Assembly (NCBI GenBank): GCA_001771615.1
Contig: MEUF01000088.1
Location: 1,955 to 23,836 of the forward strand
Reading direction: 5' to 3'
From: a candidate division WOR-1 bacterium RIFOXYB2_FULL_48_7
Lineage (GTDB): Bacteria; Margulisbacteria; WOR-1; O2-12-FULL-45-9; XYB2-FULL-48-7
DNA length: 21,882 bases
Below, piece by piece: positions 1-7,857 of this stretch; within the stretch, counting starts at the first letter, position 1; each line of letters starts with the position of its first letter. Below the pieces are notes generated by a model. It was not told where the DNA came from. It was given only the letters and a program-made list of their open reading frames with translations, and ran no database searches. The position numbers were made by a program, and so were the translations under genes.

Positions 1-1
1 G

Positions 2-1546
2 CAAGAAGCCTCCGGAACGTCGGGCATGAAAGCGGCCATCAACGGGGTTCCCCATGTGAGTACCTGGGACGGCTGGTGGGTTGAAGGGGCTCATGATGAT
101 GCGACCGGGTGGACAATTGGTGAACGGCGGGTGGTCACGCCGCCGGCTGATGACGACATGTTATATCGGGCCCACTTAGGCTCATTGCTCCAGCAATTGC
201 GGGCTGTGATGACCGCTTATTATGGCCGCTCGACCGACCCGACATTTGTGGACAAAATGGCGGCTTCAATTACCTTCAACGGGGCCTTTTTTAATACTCA
301 CAGAATGTGGCAGGAATATCGTGCCAGGGTTTTTTCCCCAACCAGGTTAATTGACCATCCGGCTGTTAGCCCGGTAACCGCGGCTCCAAAGGAAGATAAG
401 CTCATAGCCCTGGCGGGCATAGGGTATAGGTTGGCGCGGGCGGCTGATTTACTCGAAGCTGACGGCGTGGTAGCGGAAGCCATGTTGAGCAACCTATCCA
501 GGGCAGTGCGTGTCACCAGATATGAGGTGCATAATCAGGCGGTCCATATTTCCAGGCGCTGGTCCCTGACCAGTGTTGGCCGACAAATTGTCGAGGACCA
601 GAAAACCTTGTTAGCTAACTCTGGCTTTGTGGACTGGCGGCAAATCGATGATTTCCAGGGAGAGGTAATGGCCGATGTTCTGCGCACCGGCCAGGCGCAA
701 ATGGTTGTATCGCCTGAAAAAGACCCGCGTTGCTTTCGTGACGGGAAAGTAGTCTCTAAACTCCCCTTTGTGCTGGTGCCGGAAATTGTCAATGGAGTGG
801 TGATGGGGGTTTATAAGCTTGATTTTGAAGCTCATGCTAGACCGGGCGGAGCTTATGAAGAAGAATTTATTGCTCAAGTTATGTCTGTTGCCGGGTTGGC
901 AAAATCCTTACTAATCGGCCAGAAATTAGCCTTGGACCTTTCCCGATTTACCGAACAAGAGGCGCTGATTAATTGGGCGTTAACTCTTATGACCGCGGGC
1001 GGCTTTGTCCATATGCCCCGTTATGCGGTTGAGGCTAACCGGGTCGCTTTTTTCCGCCTGGTTAACGGAGAATTAAGCGGTGCGCTGGCCATTGGTGAAG
1101 CGGGAACGGATGAATGGCAAAGGAAACTTGGAGAGCTGGGACGGCTAACATTTGCCGAAGGGATGGAAACGTTTTTCCGCGCCCTGAACCCGGCAGGGAC
1201 GCCGCTTGATCAACGGATCAGGGCCAGCCAGCTTGGCCCAAATGCCATCTTTGCGCCAATCGCTTATCGCTTTGGCACGCCGGAATATGATCGAGCAGAA
1301 ATTAACGGTCATTTTGATGCCAGGAAACTATCAGAATTCAGGGCTAAAATCGAGCAACTATTTTCCGTTGATGGCAGGGTAGTTGATGAATTCGTCTTGT
1401 TGCCAGTTAGAGATGGGCAAGGGAATGTTTTAGGTTTAATTTATGCCGATAATGCATTTTCTGGAAAACCCATGAGCGCCAGCCAATATCAGTCACTTGT
1501 TGAAGTTTTTGGCCGATCTTTAGGAAATTTAGCCAGCCCTAAATAA
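2..1546 (+). CDS. Alpha-glucan phosphorylase C-terminal end fused to two GAF-like domains (5' partial)
   Basis: The gene is cut by the left edge; the frame is open from base 2 and runs through the ATG at 26, which is internal. The first codons read EASGTSGMKAA, the signature around the pyridoxal-phosphate lysine of GT35 alpha-glucan phosphorylases. The DGWW and WTIG motifs and the helical C-terminus (to about base 345, ending near RMWQEYRARVF) fit the short maltodextrin/glycogen phosphorylase type, which releases glucose-1-phosphate from alpha-1,4-glucan. The frame continues about 400 residues beyond the usual end. Bases ~400–930 encode a GAF-like domain (PFVLVPEI, VYKLDF) and bases ~960–1540 a second one (FVLLPVRDGQGNVLGLIYAD). 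The fusion is seen directly; ligand sensing or allosteric control of the enzyme is inference. No stop or start separates the two parts. Confidence is high for the phosphorylase end and moderate for the second GAF. Confidence 0.88.
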   Translation, partial: QEASGTSGMKAAINGVPHVSTWDGWWVEGAHDDATGWTIGERRVVTPPADDDMLYRAHLGSLLQQLRAVMTAYYGRSTDPTFVDKMAASITFNGAFFNTHRMWQEYRARVFSPTRLIDHPAVSPVTAAPKEDKLIALAGIGYRLARAADLLEADGVVAEAMLSNLSRAVRVTRYEVHNQAVHISRRWSLTSVGRQIVEDQKTLLANSGFVDWRQIDDFQGEVMADVLRTGQAQMVVSPEKDPRCFRDGKVVSKLPFVLVPEIVNGVVMGVYKLDFEAHARPGGAYEEEFIAQVMSVAGLAKSLLIGQKLALDLSRFTEQEALINWALTLMTAGGFVHMPRYAVEANRVAFFRLVNGELSGALAIGEAGTDEWQRKLGELGRLTFAEGMETFFRALNPAGTPLDQRIRASQLGPNAIFAPIAYRFGTPEYDRAEINGHFDARKLSEFRAKIEQLFSVDGRVVDEFVLLPVRDGQGNVLGLIYADNAFSGKPMSASQYQSLVEVFGRSLGNLASPK

Positions 1547-1583
1547 TGAAATTCCCGGCCATTTTTACCGATATATAGGTAAG

Positions 1584-3683
1584 ATGGCAGGCATGGAAAT
1601 AACTCGATGGCGGCCGGGGGGTTCCCCTGGCGGCAGCAAACTGGCAAACCCGGTCAAAGCACTACAAAGGCTTGGCGTTGCCGTAACTTCTCCTTTTGGG
1701 GTCCAACGGGCCCTGCAGCAAATCACCTCCCTAACGCCCGGCCTGGTTGCCCTAACACAACAAATTGATGGGGCGATTCTTGATTTGCATGTTGATGTGG
1801 CCTTAAGCTGTGAAACCCTTGAGCTGGCCTTAACCCATTGGCAAAAAGTCTTGGCCACGCACGGCGAGGACTTGCGCGCCCTGGTTGTTGAGAAATCACT
1901 TGATGGCAGGAAGGTCAGTTTTTCTCCCGCACTATATTCACAAGAAAGGCATCAGCAGGTCGTTGCTGAAAGGTTTCGCAGTGCCGCCCTGGCCCACCGG
2001 GCTTTGGCCTGCCGTTTGACAACAGCAGAAACGCGCGACCAGGCGGAAGAGGCTGTGGCTGAAGTAGTTTTGAATTATTTTGGCGCCTCCAGAGTTGCTG
2101 TCTACGATGTGACAGAAGATGGTTATGTGCGCATCTCGCACGCCTACCTTGGACGAGGGGCCGCCCAAAGGTACAACCCGGAGTCACATTTTTTCCAATG
2201 GCTTTCCCCGACAGAATACTCCGGAGAAGCGATGGAGCTGGTGGTAAAAAAACAGGAGCCCTATGTTTTAGTCGATAACCCGGCCGCCGATCCACTGTGC
2301 GGGAAAATACAACCCGATGGCGGGCGGTTGGCATTTGAAAGCCATCCTTTTGTTATAATTTCTGAACAGGATAACGCCGGCAATGTTTGGCGGGTTTATA
2401 AGGTTGATTGGGAAAAGCCGTCAGATGTCAATATTTTTGGCCGATCGATCCAGGGGCTTTTTCATGACCTGGGTGAAGTCAAGCGGCGCCTGGTCCTGCA
2501 GGAGCAACGGGCGATGCTTGACGCCGTCACGCAAATTGTCAGCGGGGCTGATGCGCTTGATAGTATCTTGAGCAATATTTATCCGCAACTGGCTACTTTC
2601 TTTATGGGGCAAACAGAAGGGACCCTGCCTGACAGTATTACCATCATGATGTTTGATCGTGAGGCCAATGCCCTGGTGACCCGTTCCAGCTGGACCCCTC
2701 TAGGGATCAGTCAGCGAGAATATTTTAGCGGGCCCGGGGATAACAGTATCGGCTGGTCGATCTTTGATTTAGGGGAGTCGATATATATGAGGGATTTGCC
2801 CGGTTTGCCGCCGGGAAAAATTGCCTGGCTGCGAGGGCAAAAGGGCTCTTTGATTGGCACGCCGATTATTATTGACGGCCAAAGGCTGGGGGTAATAGTG
2901 GTCAGCAGCCAGCAGCAAAATGCCTTTACCATGGGGCAGGTTAGGATCATGGAGGGCTTAGCCAATAGGCTGGGTCCTTCTTTTCTCCGGATAAATCAGC
3001 AATTAGAAAGGGCCAATTTGGACACAAAGTTTGGCGACGTAAAATTTGGCTTAAAAGTCTATCATGCCGGCTATCTCCTCAAAAGGCTGCAGCGCGAAAT
3101 TGCCTGGCGGGAACGCAGTCCCAATGAAGCGCAGCCAATGGCCCTGATCTATGGCGACGTGGACTGGTTTAAGCATCTTAATGAAGCCTGGCTGCACGCT
3201 GATGTCGATTATGTGCTGGCGGAGGTTTTTCGAAGATTGTTGCTGAATATCCGTGAAAGAAATCATGTCCGTGAAGGTGAAATATACCGGCATGGGGGAG
3301 AAGAAATTGCCGCCAGATTGAACGTCTCCGCAGCTGAAGCCAAGTTGATCGCCGAACGTATGCGGGCAGAAATCGAAAGGCCAATTACCGTTGTTATCCC
3401 TTACAATGATGAGGAGGCAGCGGAATCGGTGGCCGAAAAAATCCGTGAAGGGATAAAAAAATACGATAAAGCGGGCATTGAATTGGAAAGCATCGAAGTC
3501 GTTAGGCGGCGTGGCGGGCAGATATTCCTTAAAGTCACTGTCAGAAAAACTATCAGCCTTGGTGTGGCGATCTATCGTCCTGGAGACACCGCCGACTCAT
3601 TGCTCCATCGGGCAGAGGCCCTGGCCAGTTTAGCTAAATCGCGGGGTCGTAATCAGGTTGTGACCGAAGATAGTTTGCCCTGA
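1584..3683 (+). CDS. GAF–GAF–GGDEF signalling protein (putative diguanylate cyclase, variant motif)
   Basis: 699 residues, with no clear membrane segment, so probably cytosolic. Residues ~150–310 form a GAF-like domain whose end (PFVIISEQ, WRVYKVDWE) resembles the first GAF of the upstream phosphorylase fusion. Residues ~315–490 form a second GAF (LIGTPIIIDGQRLGVIVVSS). Residues ~505–695 are GGDEF-like: GDVDWFKHLNE at ~524, the signature as RHGGEEI at ~569–575, then TISLGVAIY at ~656 and a terminal SRGRNQVV. The last residue of the signature is Ile instead of Phe, and about 40 extra residues lie between the signature and the SLGVA strand. No RxxD inhibitory site aligns upstream. Cyclic-di-GMP synthesis is possible but unproven. 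The gene starts 37 bases after the phosphorylase stop, so co-transcription is likely. The ATG at 1593 is an alternative start. Confidence 0.82.
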   Translation: MAGMEITRWRPGGSPGGSKLANPVKALQRLGVAVTSPFGVQRALQQITSLTPGLVALTQQIDGAILDLHVDVALSCETLELALTHWQKVLATHGEDLRALVVEKSLDGRKVSFSPALYSQERHQQVVAERFRSAALAHRALACRLTTAETRDQAEEAVAEVVLNYFGASRVAVYDVTEDGYVRISHAYLGRGAAQRYNPESHFFQWLSPTEYSGEAMELVVKKQEPYVLVDNPAADPLCGKIQPDGGRLAFESHPFVIISEQDNAGNVWRVYKVDWEKPSDVNIFGRSIQGLFHDLGEVKRRLVLQEQRAMLDAVTQIVSGADALDSILSNIYPQLATFFMGQTEGTLPDSITIMMFDREANALVTRSSWTPLGISQREYFSGPGDNSIGWSIFDLGESIYMRDLPGLPPGKIAWLRGQKGSLIGTPIIIDGQRLGVIVVSSQQQNAFTMGQVRIMEGLANRLGPSFLRINQQLERANLDTKFGDVKFGLKVYHAGYLLKRLQREIAWRERSPNEAQPMALIYGDVDWFKHLNEAWLHADVDYVLAEVFRRLLLNIRERNHVREGEIYRHGGEEIAARLNVSAAEAKLIAERMRAEIERPITVVIPYNDEEAAESVAEKIREGIKKYDKAGIELESIEVVRRRGGQIFLKVTVRKTISLGVAIYRPGDTADSLLHRAEALASLAKSRGRNQVVTEDSLP

Positions 3684-3703
3684 CCCGGCCTGAATGATAT
3701 AAT
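3675..3703 (+). promoter_or_regulatory. Sigma70-type promoter for aroC, giving a leaderless or near-leaderless mRNA
   Basis: TTGCCC (3675–3680) and a perfect TATAAT (3698–3703) are separated by 17 bases. The −10 ends 8 bases before the aroC ATG, so transcription would start about 1–2 bases before the start codon. No Shine-Dalgarno precedes the ATG (the bases are aatttccccaa), which agrees with a leaderless transcript. Confidence 0.6.
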
Positions 3704-3711
3704 TTCCCCAA

Positions 3712-4755
3712 ATGCTCGGTTTTTTAACGGCCGGTGAATCACATGGTCAAGCGCTGGTGGCAATCCTGGAAGGTTGCCCCGCCGACTTACCGCTGACCGA
3801 AAAAGAGATTGCCCTTGACCTGGCCCGTCGCCAGGGTGGACATGGCCGTGGCGGACGAATGAAAATTGAAAGCGATCATGCTACTTTGCTTTCCGGCGTG
3901 CGACACGGTAAAACTATTGGCAGTCCCATTGCGCTGCTCATCCCCAATAAAAGCACAACTTTTTTTGAAAAAGCCTTTACCCAGCTCCGTCCCGGCCATG
4001 CCGACATGGCTGGTTCACTTAAATATGGGCTCAAAGATGCCCGCAATATTTTAGAACGGGCCTCGGCCAGGGAAACGGCTGCCAGAGTGGCTGTGGGGGC
4101 TGTTGCCAGAAAACTTTTATCCGAATTAGGGATAAAAATTAGTAGCCGGATTGTTTCAATTGGTGGCGCGGCCAAACAAGCGGACTGGCAGGAGCTAATC
4201 GATGAGACTGGCCTCCAGGGCGATACGTTGGGGGGGGTATTTGAGGTTGAGGCGGTAAATGTTCCGGCCGGACTAGGCAGCCACGTCCATTGGGACCGGC
4301 GGCTTGATGGAAACCTCGCCAGAGGAGTTATGGCTATCCCTGCGATCAAGGGGGTTGAGTTGGGGTTAGGCTTTATTCAAGCCGAACTATTGGGTTCCCA
4401 GGTCCATGATGAAATAATGTATAAAAAGGGAAAGGGTTTCTCCCATAAGACAAATCATGCTGGTGGCTTGGAGGGGGGGATGACCAATGGGGAGCCGGTG
4501 ATTATCCGGGCGGCCATGAAACCGATCTCCACCCTGGCAAAACCGTTAAATTCTGTTGATCTAGCCAGTAAAAAACCGGTAAAAGCCTTTGTCGAACGAT
4601 CCGATGTCTGTGCAGTTGAAGCGGCTGCGGTTGTGGGGGAAGCAGTTGTGGCGCTGGAGATAGCTCAGGCAGTCTTGGAGAAATTCGGTGGGGACACCCT
4701 TAAAGAGTTATCTGGCCGTTTCACCTCTTACAAAAAATCCCTCGCTGTGTTATAA
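3712..4755 (+). CDS. aroC: Chorismate synthase
   Basis: 347 residues. Converts 5-enolpyruvylshikimate-3-phosphate to chorismate, the last common step of aromatic amino acid and folate synthesis, using reduced FMN. Signatures seen: AGESHGQAL near the start with EGCPADLPL, the QGGHGRGGRM block, RPGHADMAGSLKYG, ARNILERASARETAARVAVG, HAGGLEGGMTNGEPV and RAAMKPISTL, and ERSDVCAVEAAAVV near the end. It is somewhat shorter than usual (about 360–390) because the segment between PNKS and RPGHAD is compact. The ATG at 3712 is the only start that gives the conserved N-terminus. Its own promoter lies immediately upstream, and the rpsP promoter overlaps its stop codon, so the two genes are probably separate units. 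Confidence 0.97.
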   Translation: MLGFLTAGESHGQALVAILEGCPADLPLTEKEIALDLARRQGGHGRGGRMKIESDHATLLSGVRHGKTIGSPIALLIPNKSTTFFEKAFTQLRPGHADMAGSLKYGLKDARNILERASARETAARVAVGAVARKLLSELGIKISSRIVSIGGAAKQADWQELIDETGLQGDTLGGVFEVEAVNVPAGLGSHVHWDRRLDGNLARGVMAIPAIKGVELGLGFIQAELLGSQVHDEIMYKKGKGFSHKTNHAGGLEGGMTNGEPVIIRAAMKPISTLAKPLNSVDLASKKPVKAFVERSDVCAVEAAAVVGEAVVALEIAQAVLEKFGGDTLKELSGRFTSYKKSLAVL

Positions 4756-4756
4756 T
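4727..4756 (+). promoter_or_regulatory. Promoter of the rpsP–khpA–ylqD operon
   Basis: A perfect TATAAT (4751–4756) overlaps the aroC stop codon. CTTACA (4727–4732), 18 bases upstream, matches four of six −35 positions. The predicted leader is about 48 bases and carries GGGGAG at 4801–4806 before the rpsP ATG at 4811. Confidence 0.5.
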
Positions 4757-4810
4757 AATAAATCGTCTGACCTTGAGTTTTTAACTATTAAATTGAGTAA
4801 GGGGAGTATT

Positions 4811-5152
4811 ATGTCAGCTAAGATTAAATTAAAGAGAATCGGAACAAAAAATCGGCCGCAATACCGGGTAGTGGTTCAAGACGAATCATCTTCTCCGGTC
4901 AGTGATGTTGTCGATATTTTGGGGATCTACCAGCCGCTTAAAGGATCGAATGTTTTGGATGTCAAAGCCGATAAAGTCGCCGCCTGGCTGAAAAAAGGCG
5001 CCAAGCCGACTGAAAAAGTCCGGATCCTTTTTGGTAAGGCCGGATTAATGCCGCCGATTGATTTAGCTGCGCTCCCAAAACGTAAAGCCAAGGGAGAAGC
5101 GGCTGCCCCTGCCGAAAGTGCTGCTGCCGAAGCTCCTGCCAAGGAGGCATAG
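4811..5152 (+). CDS. rpsP: 30S ribosomal protein bS16
   Basis: 113 residues. The start ATG at 4811 is chosen because the family N-terminus follows it directly (MSAKIKLKRIGTKNRPQYR) and GGGGAG lies 4 bases upstream; an in-frame ATG at 4688 lies inside aroC. The conserved RPQYRVVVQDES segment and a LGIYQPL-type motif are present. The C-terminus carries an Ala/Glu/Lys-rich low-complexity tail of about 25 residues, as often seen in longer bS16 versions. It binds 16S rRNA during early 30S assembly. First gene of a tight run: only two bases separate its stop from khpA. Confidence 0.97.
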   Translation: MSAKIKLKRIGTKNRPQYRVVVQDESSSPVSDVVDILGIYQPLKGSNVLDVKADKVAAWLKKGAKPTEKVRILFGKAGLMPPIDLAALPKRKAKGEAAAPAESAAAEAPAKEA

Positions 5153-5154
5153 CC

Positions 5155-5409
5155 ATGAAAGAGCTGGTTGAGTATATTGTTAAATCACTGGTTGATAAGC
5201 CAGAAGCTGTCAGCGTCAAGGAGACCCAGGGAGATTCCATCACCATAATTGAGGTTCGCACCGCACCGGAAGATGCCGGCAAGGTTATCGGCCGTGAAGG
5301 GCGTATCGCCAACTCCATCAGAACCATTGTCAAGGCCTCGGCGGCAAAACAACAGAAAAAAGTCACGGTTGAAATCCTGACCGAAGAAAAGAAAGAAGGA
5401 GTCATATAA
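5155..5409 (+). CDS. khpA: KH-domain RNA-binding protein KhpA (YlqC family)
   Basis: 84 residues, the full family length, made of a single type-II KH domain with the GxxG loop as GREG (about residue 45, in KVIGREGRIANSIRTIV). The family binds RNA and, in Gram-positives, works with KhpB in cell elongation and sRNA-type regulation. AAGGAGG lies just before the ATG, overlapping the end of rpsP. The stop codon overlaps the next start (TAATG at 5407–5411), which suggests translational coupling with ylqD. The position directly after rpsP is the classical one. Confidence 0.95.
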   Translation: MKELVEYIVKSLVDKPEAVSVKETQGDSITIIEVRTAPEDAGKVIGREGRIANSIRTIVKASAAKQQKKVTVEILTEEKKEGVI

Positions 5410-5831
5410 TGTCAGAAGCAAAACTTGAACTTAAGCGGATTGTCATGGTTAAAGCGATTGTGACCGAAGCTTTTAAAGGTAATTTAGTCAAGGAACTGGA
5501 GAGGGCAATTGCCAACATCGATGGCCAGCTCGCCCAGATTGAAGGCAATGCCAAAAATTATCTAGAAGACCTGAAGAAAAAGGGGCTTATGCAGAAAGCC
5601 GCCGCCTTTAAGCATCAATATGATGAGGAAAAAAATCGCCAATCCGCCGCCAAGGCCGACTTGGTAATGAAAATTGAAGAAGCCAAGCGCCTCCAGATCG
5701 GCTCTGAATTTGTCCAAGGCCCGCTCGAAGGCCCGGTCCACGTGGGAGTTGGCGACAATCTTTATAAAAAGGTTGGAGGGGCGGAAATCATTGTCAAGGA
5801 TGGAGTCATTCAAGAAATTCGCGGCATCTAG
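5409..5831 (+). CDS. ylqD: YlqD-family protein
   Basis: 140 residues. After a short N-terminal strand, about residues 18–95 are charged and helical with a coiled-coil look (LVKELERAIANIDGQLAQIE). The C-terminal third is a small beta region with GPVHVGVGDNLYKKVGG and EIIVKDGVIQEIRG, typical of YlqD. The function of the family is not established. It follows khpA with a one-base stop/start overlap, as in the rpsP–khpA–ylqD order of Firmicutes and Cyanobacteria. Its last ~32 bases overlap the next gene in another frame. The usual next gene, rimM, is not found here. Confidence 0.85.
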   Translation: MSEAKLELKRIVMVKAIVTEAFKGNLVKELERAIANIDGQLAQIEGNAKNYLEDLKKKGLMQKAAAFKHQYDEEKNRQSAAKADLVMKIEEAKRLQIGSEFVQGPLEGPVHVGVGDNLYKKVGGAEIIVKDGVIQEIRGI

Positions 5832-6816
5832 CGCTCTTTTGCTGGCTGTCTCACTGTTAACCTGGGGTTGTGGCGTCTCTTCTTCGGAAACTCCTGCCAC
5901 TACCACGACAACTTCTGCAAGCAGCACAACCTCGACATCAGTAACTTCTACCACCAATGCTAGCATCTACTTTCAATCTGCTCGTAGCCCCTGGGCGCTA
6001 TATAAAATTAGCCAAGATGGGATAACCAGTGAAATTGTGGTCGCTTCAACTGGCGGAGTGAGTCTGGAAGAGCCGGCTGTTTCTCCTGATGGACAAAAAA
6101 TTGCTTATAGCCGGTTGATAAGTGGCGTCAGGCAGGTTTGTCTGGCGAATATTGATGGTACATCTGAAGAGGTGATGACAACATCAGGCTCTGCCCATGC
6201 CAACCATGACCCGGCCTGGTGGCCAGATGGTTCAAAGCTGATCATCTGCCGGACAAATGCCTATGGTGCCGGCGATGCCATTATTACGGTGAACGTCAAT
6301 AATATTGATGACATAATTTATCGAAAAACCGAGCTCCAGGGGTTGGGCTATGCCAGTTACTTTGACGCTGTTTATCTTACTTACTTTGCAAGCAACGGGA
6401 ATAAGATGAGGATTTATAAAGTAAACAATGAAAATTCCGACAATGTGACTGACCTGGGCTCAATCGAGGCGGATCCGGCCGGCAATTATGATTTTTACAC
6501 TCCCAGAGTTTCACCTGATGGGACAAAAATTGCTTTTGCCTCGACCGTCAGTTCAGAGAGTTTACCACTCCGTGAAATTATGGTTATGAACAGTGATGGT
6601 ACGGGAGTGCGGCGCTTGACCAGCCGGACCGCCGGCCATTATGACAACTACCGTCCGAGCTGGTCGCCCGATGGGGCTTGGGTGGCCTTTTATTCCAACC
6701 TCCAGGGGGATGTGACCGGGGAAACCTATGACATTTATAAGGTCCATATTAACGGGACCGGTGAAACCAATGTGACAAACAATAGTTTTCCGGACATAAA
6801 TCCCAACTGGGACTAA
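5800..6816 (+). CDS. TolB-like beta-propeller protein, probable lipoprotein
   Basis: 338 residues from the ATG at 5800, which gives a clean signal peptide (MESFKKFAASSALLLAVSLL) ending in LTWGC. The cysteine is a likely lipidation site, although the lipobox is not canonical at −3/−2. A TTG at 5791 with GGAGGGG 9 bases upstream is an alternative start. A Ser/Thr-rich linker (~residues 27–55) follows, then PD40/TolB-type repeats: AVSPDGQKIAYS, AWWPDGSKLIIC, VSPDGTKIAFAS, WSPDGAWVAFYS. These predict a six-bladed-type propeller outside the cytoplasmic membrane, used in related proteins for protein or glycan binding. Its start lies inside ylqD and it ends 8 bases from the convergent deaminase gene. 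The partner is unknown. Confidence 0.85.
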   Translation: MESFKKFAASSALLLAVSLLTWGCGVSSSETPATTTTTSASSTTSTSVTSTTNASIYFQSARSPWALYKISQDGITSEIVVASTGGVSLEEPAVSPDGQKIAYSRLISGVRQVCLANIDGTSEEVMTTSGSAHANHDPAWWPDGSKLIICRTNAYGAGDAIITVNVNNIDDIIYRKTELQGLGYASYFDAVYLTYFASNGNKMRIYKVNNENSDNVTDLGSIEADPAGNYDFYTPRVSPDGTKIAFASTVSSESLPLREIMVMNSDGTGVRRLTSRTAGHYDNYRPSWSPDGAWVAFYSNLQGDVTGETYDIYKVHINGTGETNVTNNSFPDINPNWD

Positions 6817-6824
6817 GAATTCCT

Positions 6825-7796
6825 CTAAACCAAAAATCGACCCACATCAATACCCAAATCTTTAGGCCCAAAAGGGAGGGGCAATAGCTGGTCAATGGTG
6901 GTTTGCCAGACCAAATGATTGCGAGGATTCATTAATAAAACAACGAGCGATCTTTCTCTCCCGCAGATTTGCGCGGCTTCATAGACTTTTTGTAGGCAGC
7001 GGCCGCACGGCATATAGGGGAGCCCGTATTCCCCAGAACCAACCAAACAAATTTCTTTGATATCACGTTCCCTAAGTACCTCGCTTTGGACGAGAACCGC
7101 TTCCAAGGCATGGATATTGTGGTAGGCGGCATCTTCTCTTGGCGAGCCGACAATCAGTAAGCCGTTAGCTGTCATAATTGCCGCCCCCTTGGCCTCTCCC
7201 GAATATGGGATATACGCGCCAGCCATAATTGCCTTTGCTGCTAAAAGTAATTCTTGTTGCTGATGGGGGAGATCAGCCAAATTATGGGTATTCGGTAAAG
7301 CCTTTGGCAAAAGAACATGAAGCGGTTGCCAGACAGTCTGCTCCTCGCGCTTGGTGACCAGGACCTCGGCCCGATCGGTTGCCCAGCTACTCAACAGCTC
7401 ACGGCAGTTCCCGCAGGGGGTTAGTGGTTCACCATTCTGGCCAACAACAGTCACCAATTCCAAACGATCTCCCGGTCGCAGCTTGGAAGTCAGGCTTTCT
7501 TCGGCATGGGTTGAATCGTTATTTACGTATTCTGTGTTATACCCACTAATAATATAGCGATGATTGGCGGCGTCCCTGATTAATGCCGCTGCTCCGACTT
7601 TAAAGGCAGATTTTATCGGCTGGGCCAATTGCATGGCGCTGACGGCCCGGGCATAGAGCAACTCTTCATTTAACCGGCGCGGCAGCATAGCGCTGATGGC
7701 TTCGCGGGCTTCGGTCGACCGGCTCAAATGACAAAAATCCCGATTAATTAGCGGCCTGGCATGGGCATTTATCCGGCAATCAAGTTGTCTTAGCAT
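6825..7796 (-). CDS. cdd: Two-domain cytidine deaminase
   Basis: 323 residues with two tandem cytidine deaminase folds, the architecture of the E. coli dimeric enzyme (294 residues). Domain one has the full zinc site: H97-A-E99 with PCGNC (C128, C131), plus the FKVGAAAL entry motif. Domain two has H229-A-L-E and PCGRC (C264, C267): the zinc ligands remain, but the residue in the catalytic Glu position is Leu. The C-terminus has LLPLPFGPKDLGI, the same closing motif as E. coli Cdd. It hydrolyses cytidine or deoxycytidine to uridine forms for pyrimidine salvage. The start at 7796 has no clear Shine-Dalgarno; M37 is an alternative. It is convergent with the propeller gene (8 bases apart) and divergent from trmD. 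Confidence 0.88.
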   Translation of the reverse strand: MLRQLDCRINAHARPLINRDFCHLSRSTEAREAISAMLPRRLNEELLYARAVSAMQLAQPIKSAFKVGAAALIRDAANHRYIISGYNTEYVNNDSTHAEESLTSKLRPGDRLELVTVVGQNGEPLTPCGNCRELLSSWATDRAEVLVTKREEQTVWQPLHVLLPKALPNTHNLADLPHQQQELLLAAKAIMAGAYIPYSGEAKGAAIMTANGLLIVGSPREDAAYHNIHALEAVLVQSEVLRERDIKEICLVGSGEYGLPYMPCGRCLQKVYEAAQICGRERSLVVLLMNPRNHLVWQTTIDQLLPLPFGPKDLGIDVGRFLV

Positions 7797-7845
7797 ATTA
7801 CTAAATGTTGTCGCAGTTTAAGGAGTAAAATTTCAGCAAAAGTGT

Positions 7846-7851
7846 TAAAAT
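7846..7851 (+). promoter_or_regulatory. Putative −10 element for leaderless trmD transcription
   Basis: TAAAAT lies 6 bases before the trmD ATG (7858). Transcription would begin at or next to the start codon. No convincing −35 is seen at the right distance and there is no Shine-Dalgarno before the ATG, so this call rests on the −10 alone and on the pattern seen at other genes here. Confidence 0.35.
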
Positions 7852-7857
7852 CTATAT

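Noticed and set aside
26..1546. Reading the first gene as a complete protein starting at ATG 26
   Set aside because: The frame is open to the left edge, and the residues before the ATG (QEASGTSG) belong to the phosphorylase PLP-site motif.
1915..2334. 139-codon frame on the minus strand within the GGDEF gene
   Set aside because: No recognisable motif and fully opposite to a well-supported GAF domain; a shadow of the real gene.
3876..4349. 157-codon minus-strand frame opposite aroC
   Set aside because: Fully opposite a certain aroC gene and shows low-complexity, non-family sequence.
4688..4810. N-terminal extension of rpsP from ATG 4688
   Set aside because: It lies inside aroC; the conserved bS16 start and an SD are at 4811.
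5674..5799. N-terminal extension of the propeller protein within ylqD
   Set aside because: The extension is basic and lacks a signal; ATG 5800 (or TTG 5791) gives a proper lipoprotein signal peptide.
5409..5831. ylqD product as an ATP synthase stalk subunit because of its coiled coil
   Set aside because: The C-terminal GDNLYKK…EIIVKDGVIQEIRG pattern and the position after khpA fit YlqD; no ATP synthase genes are nearby.
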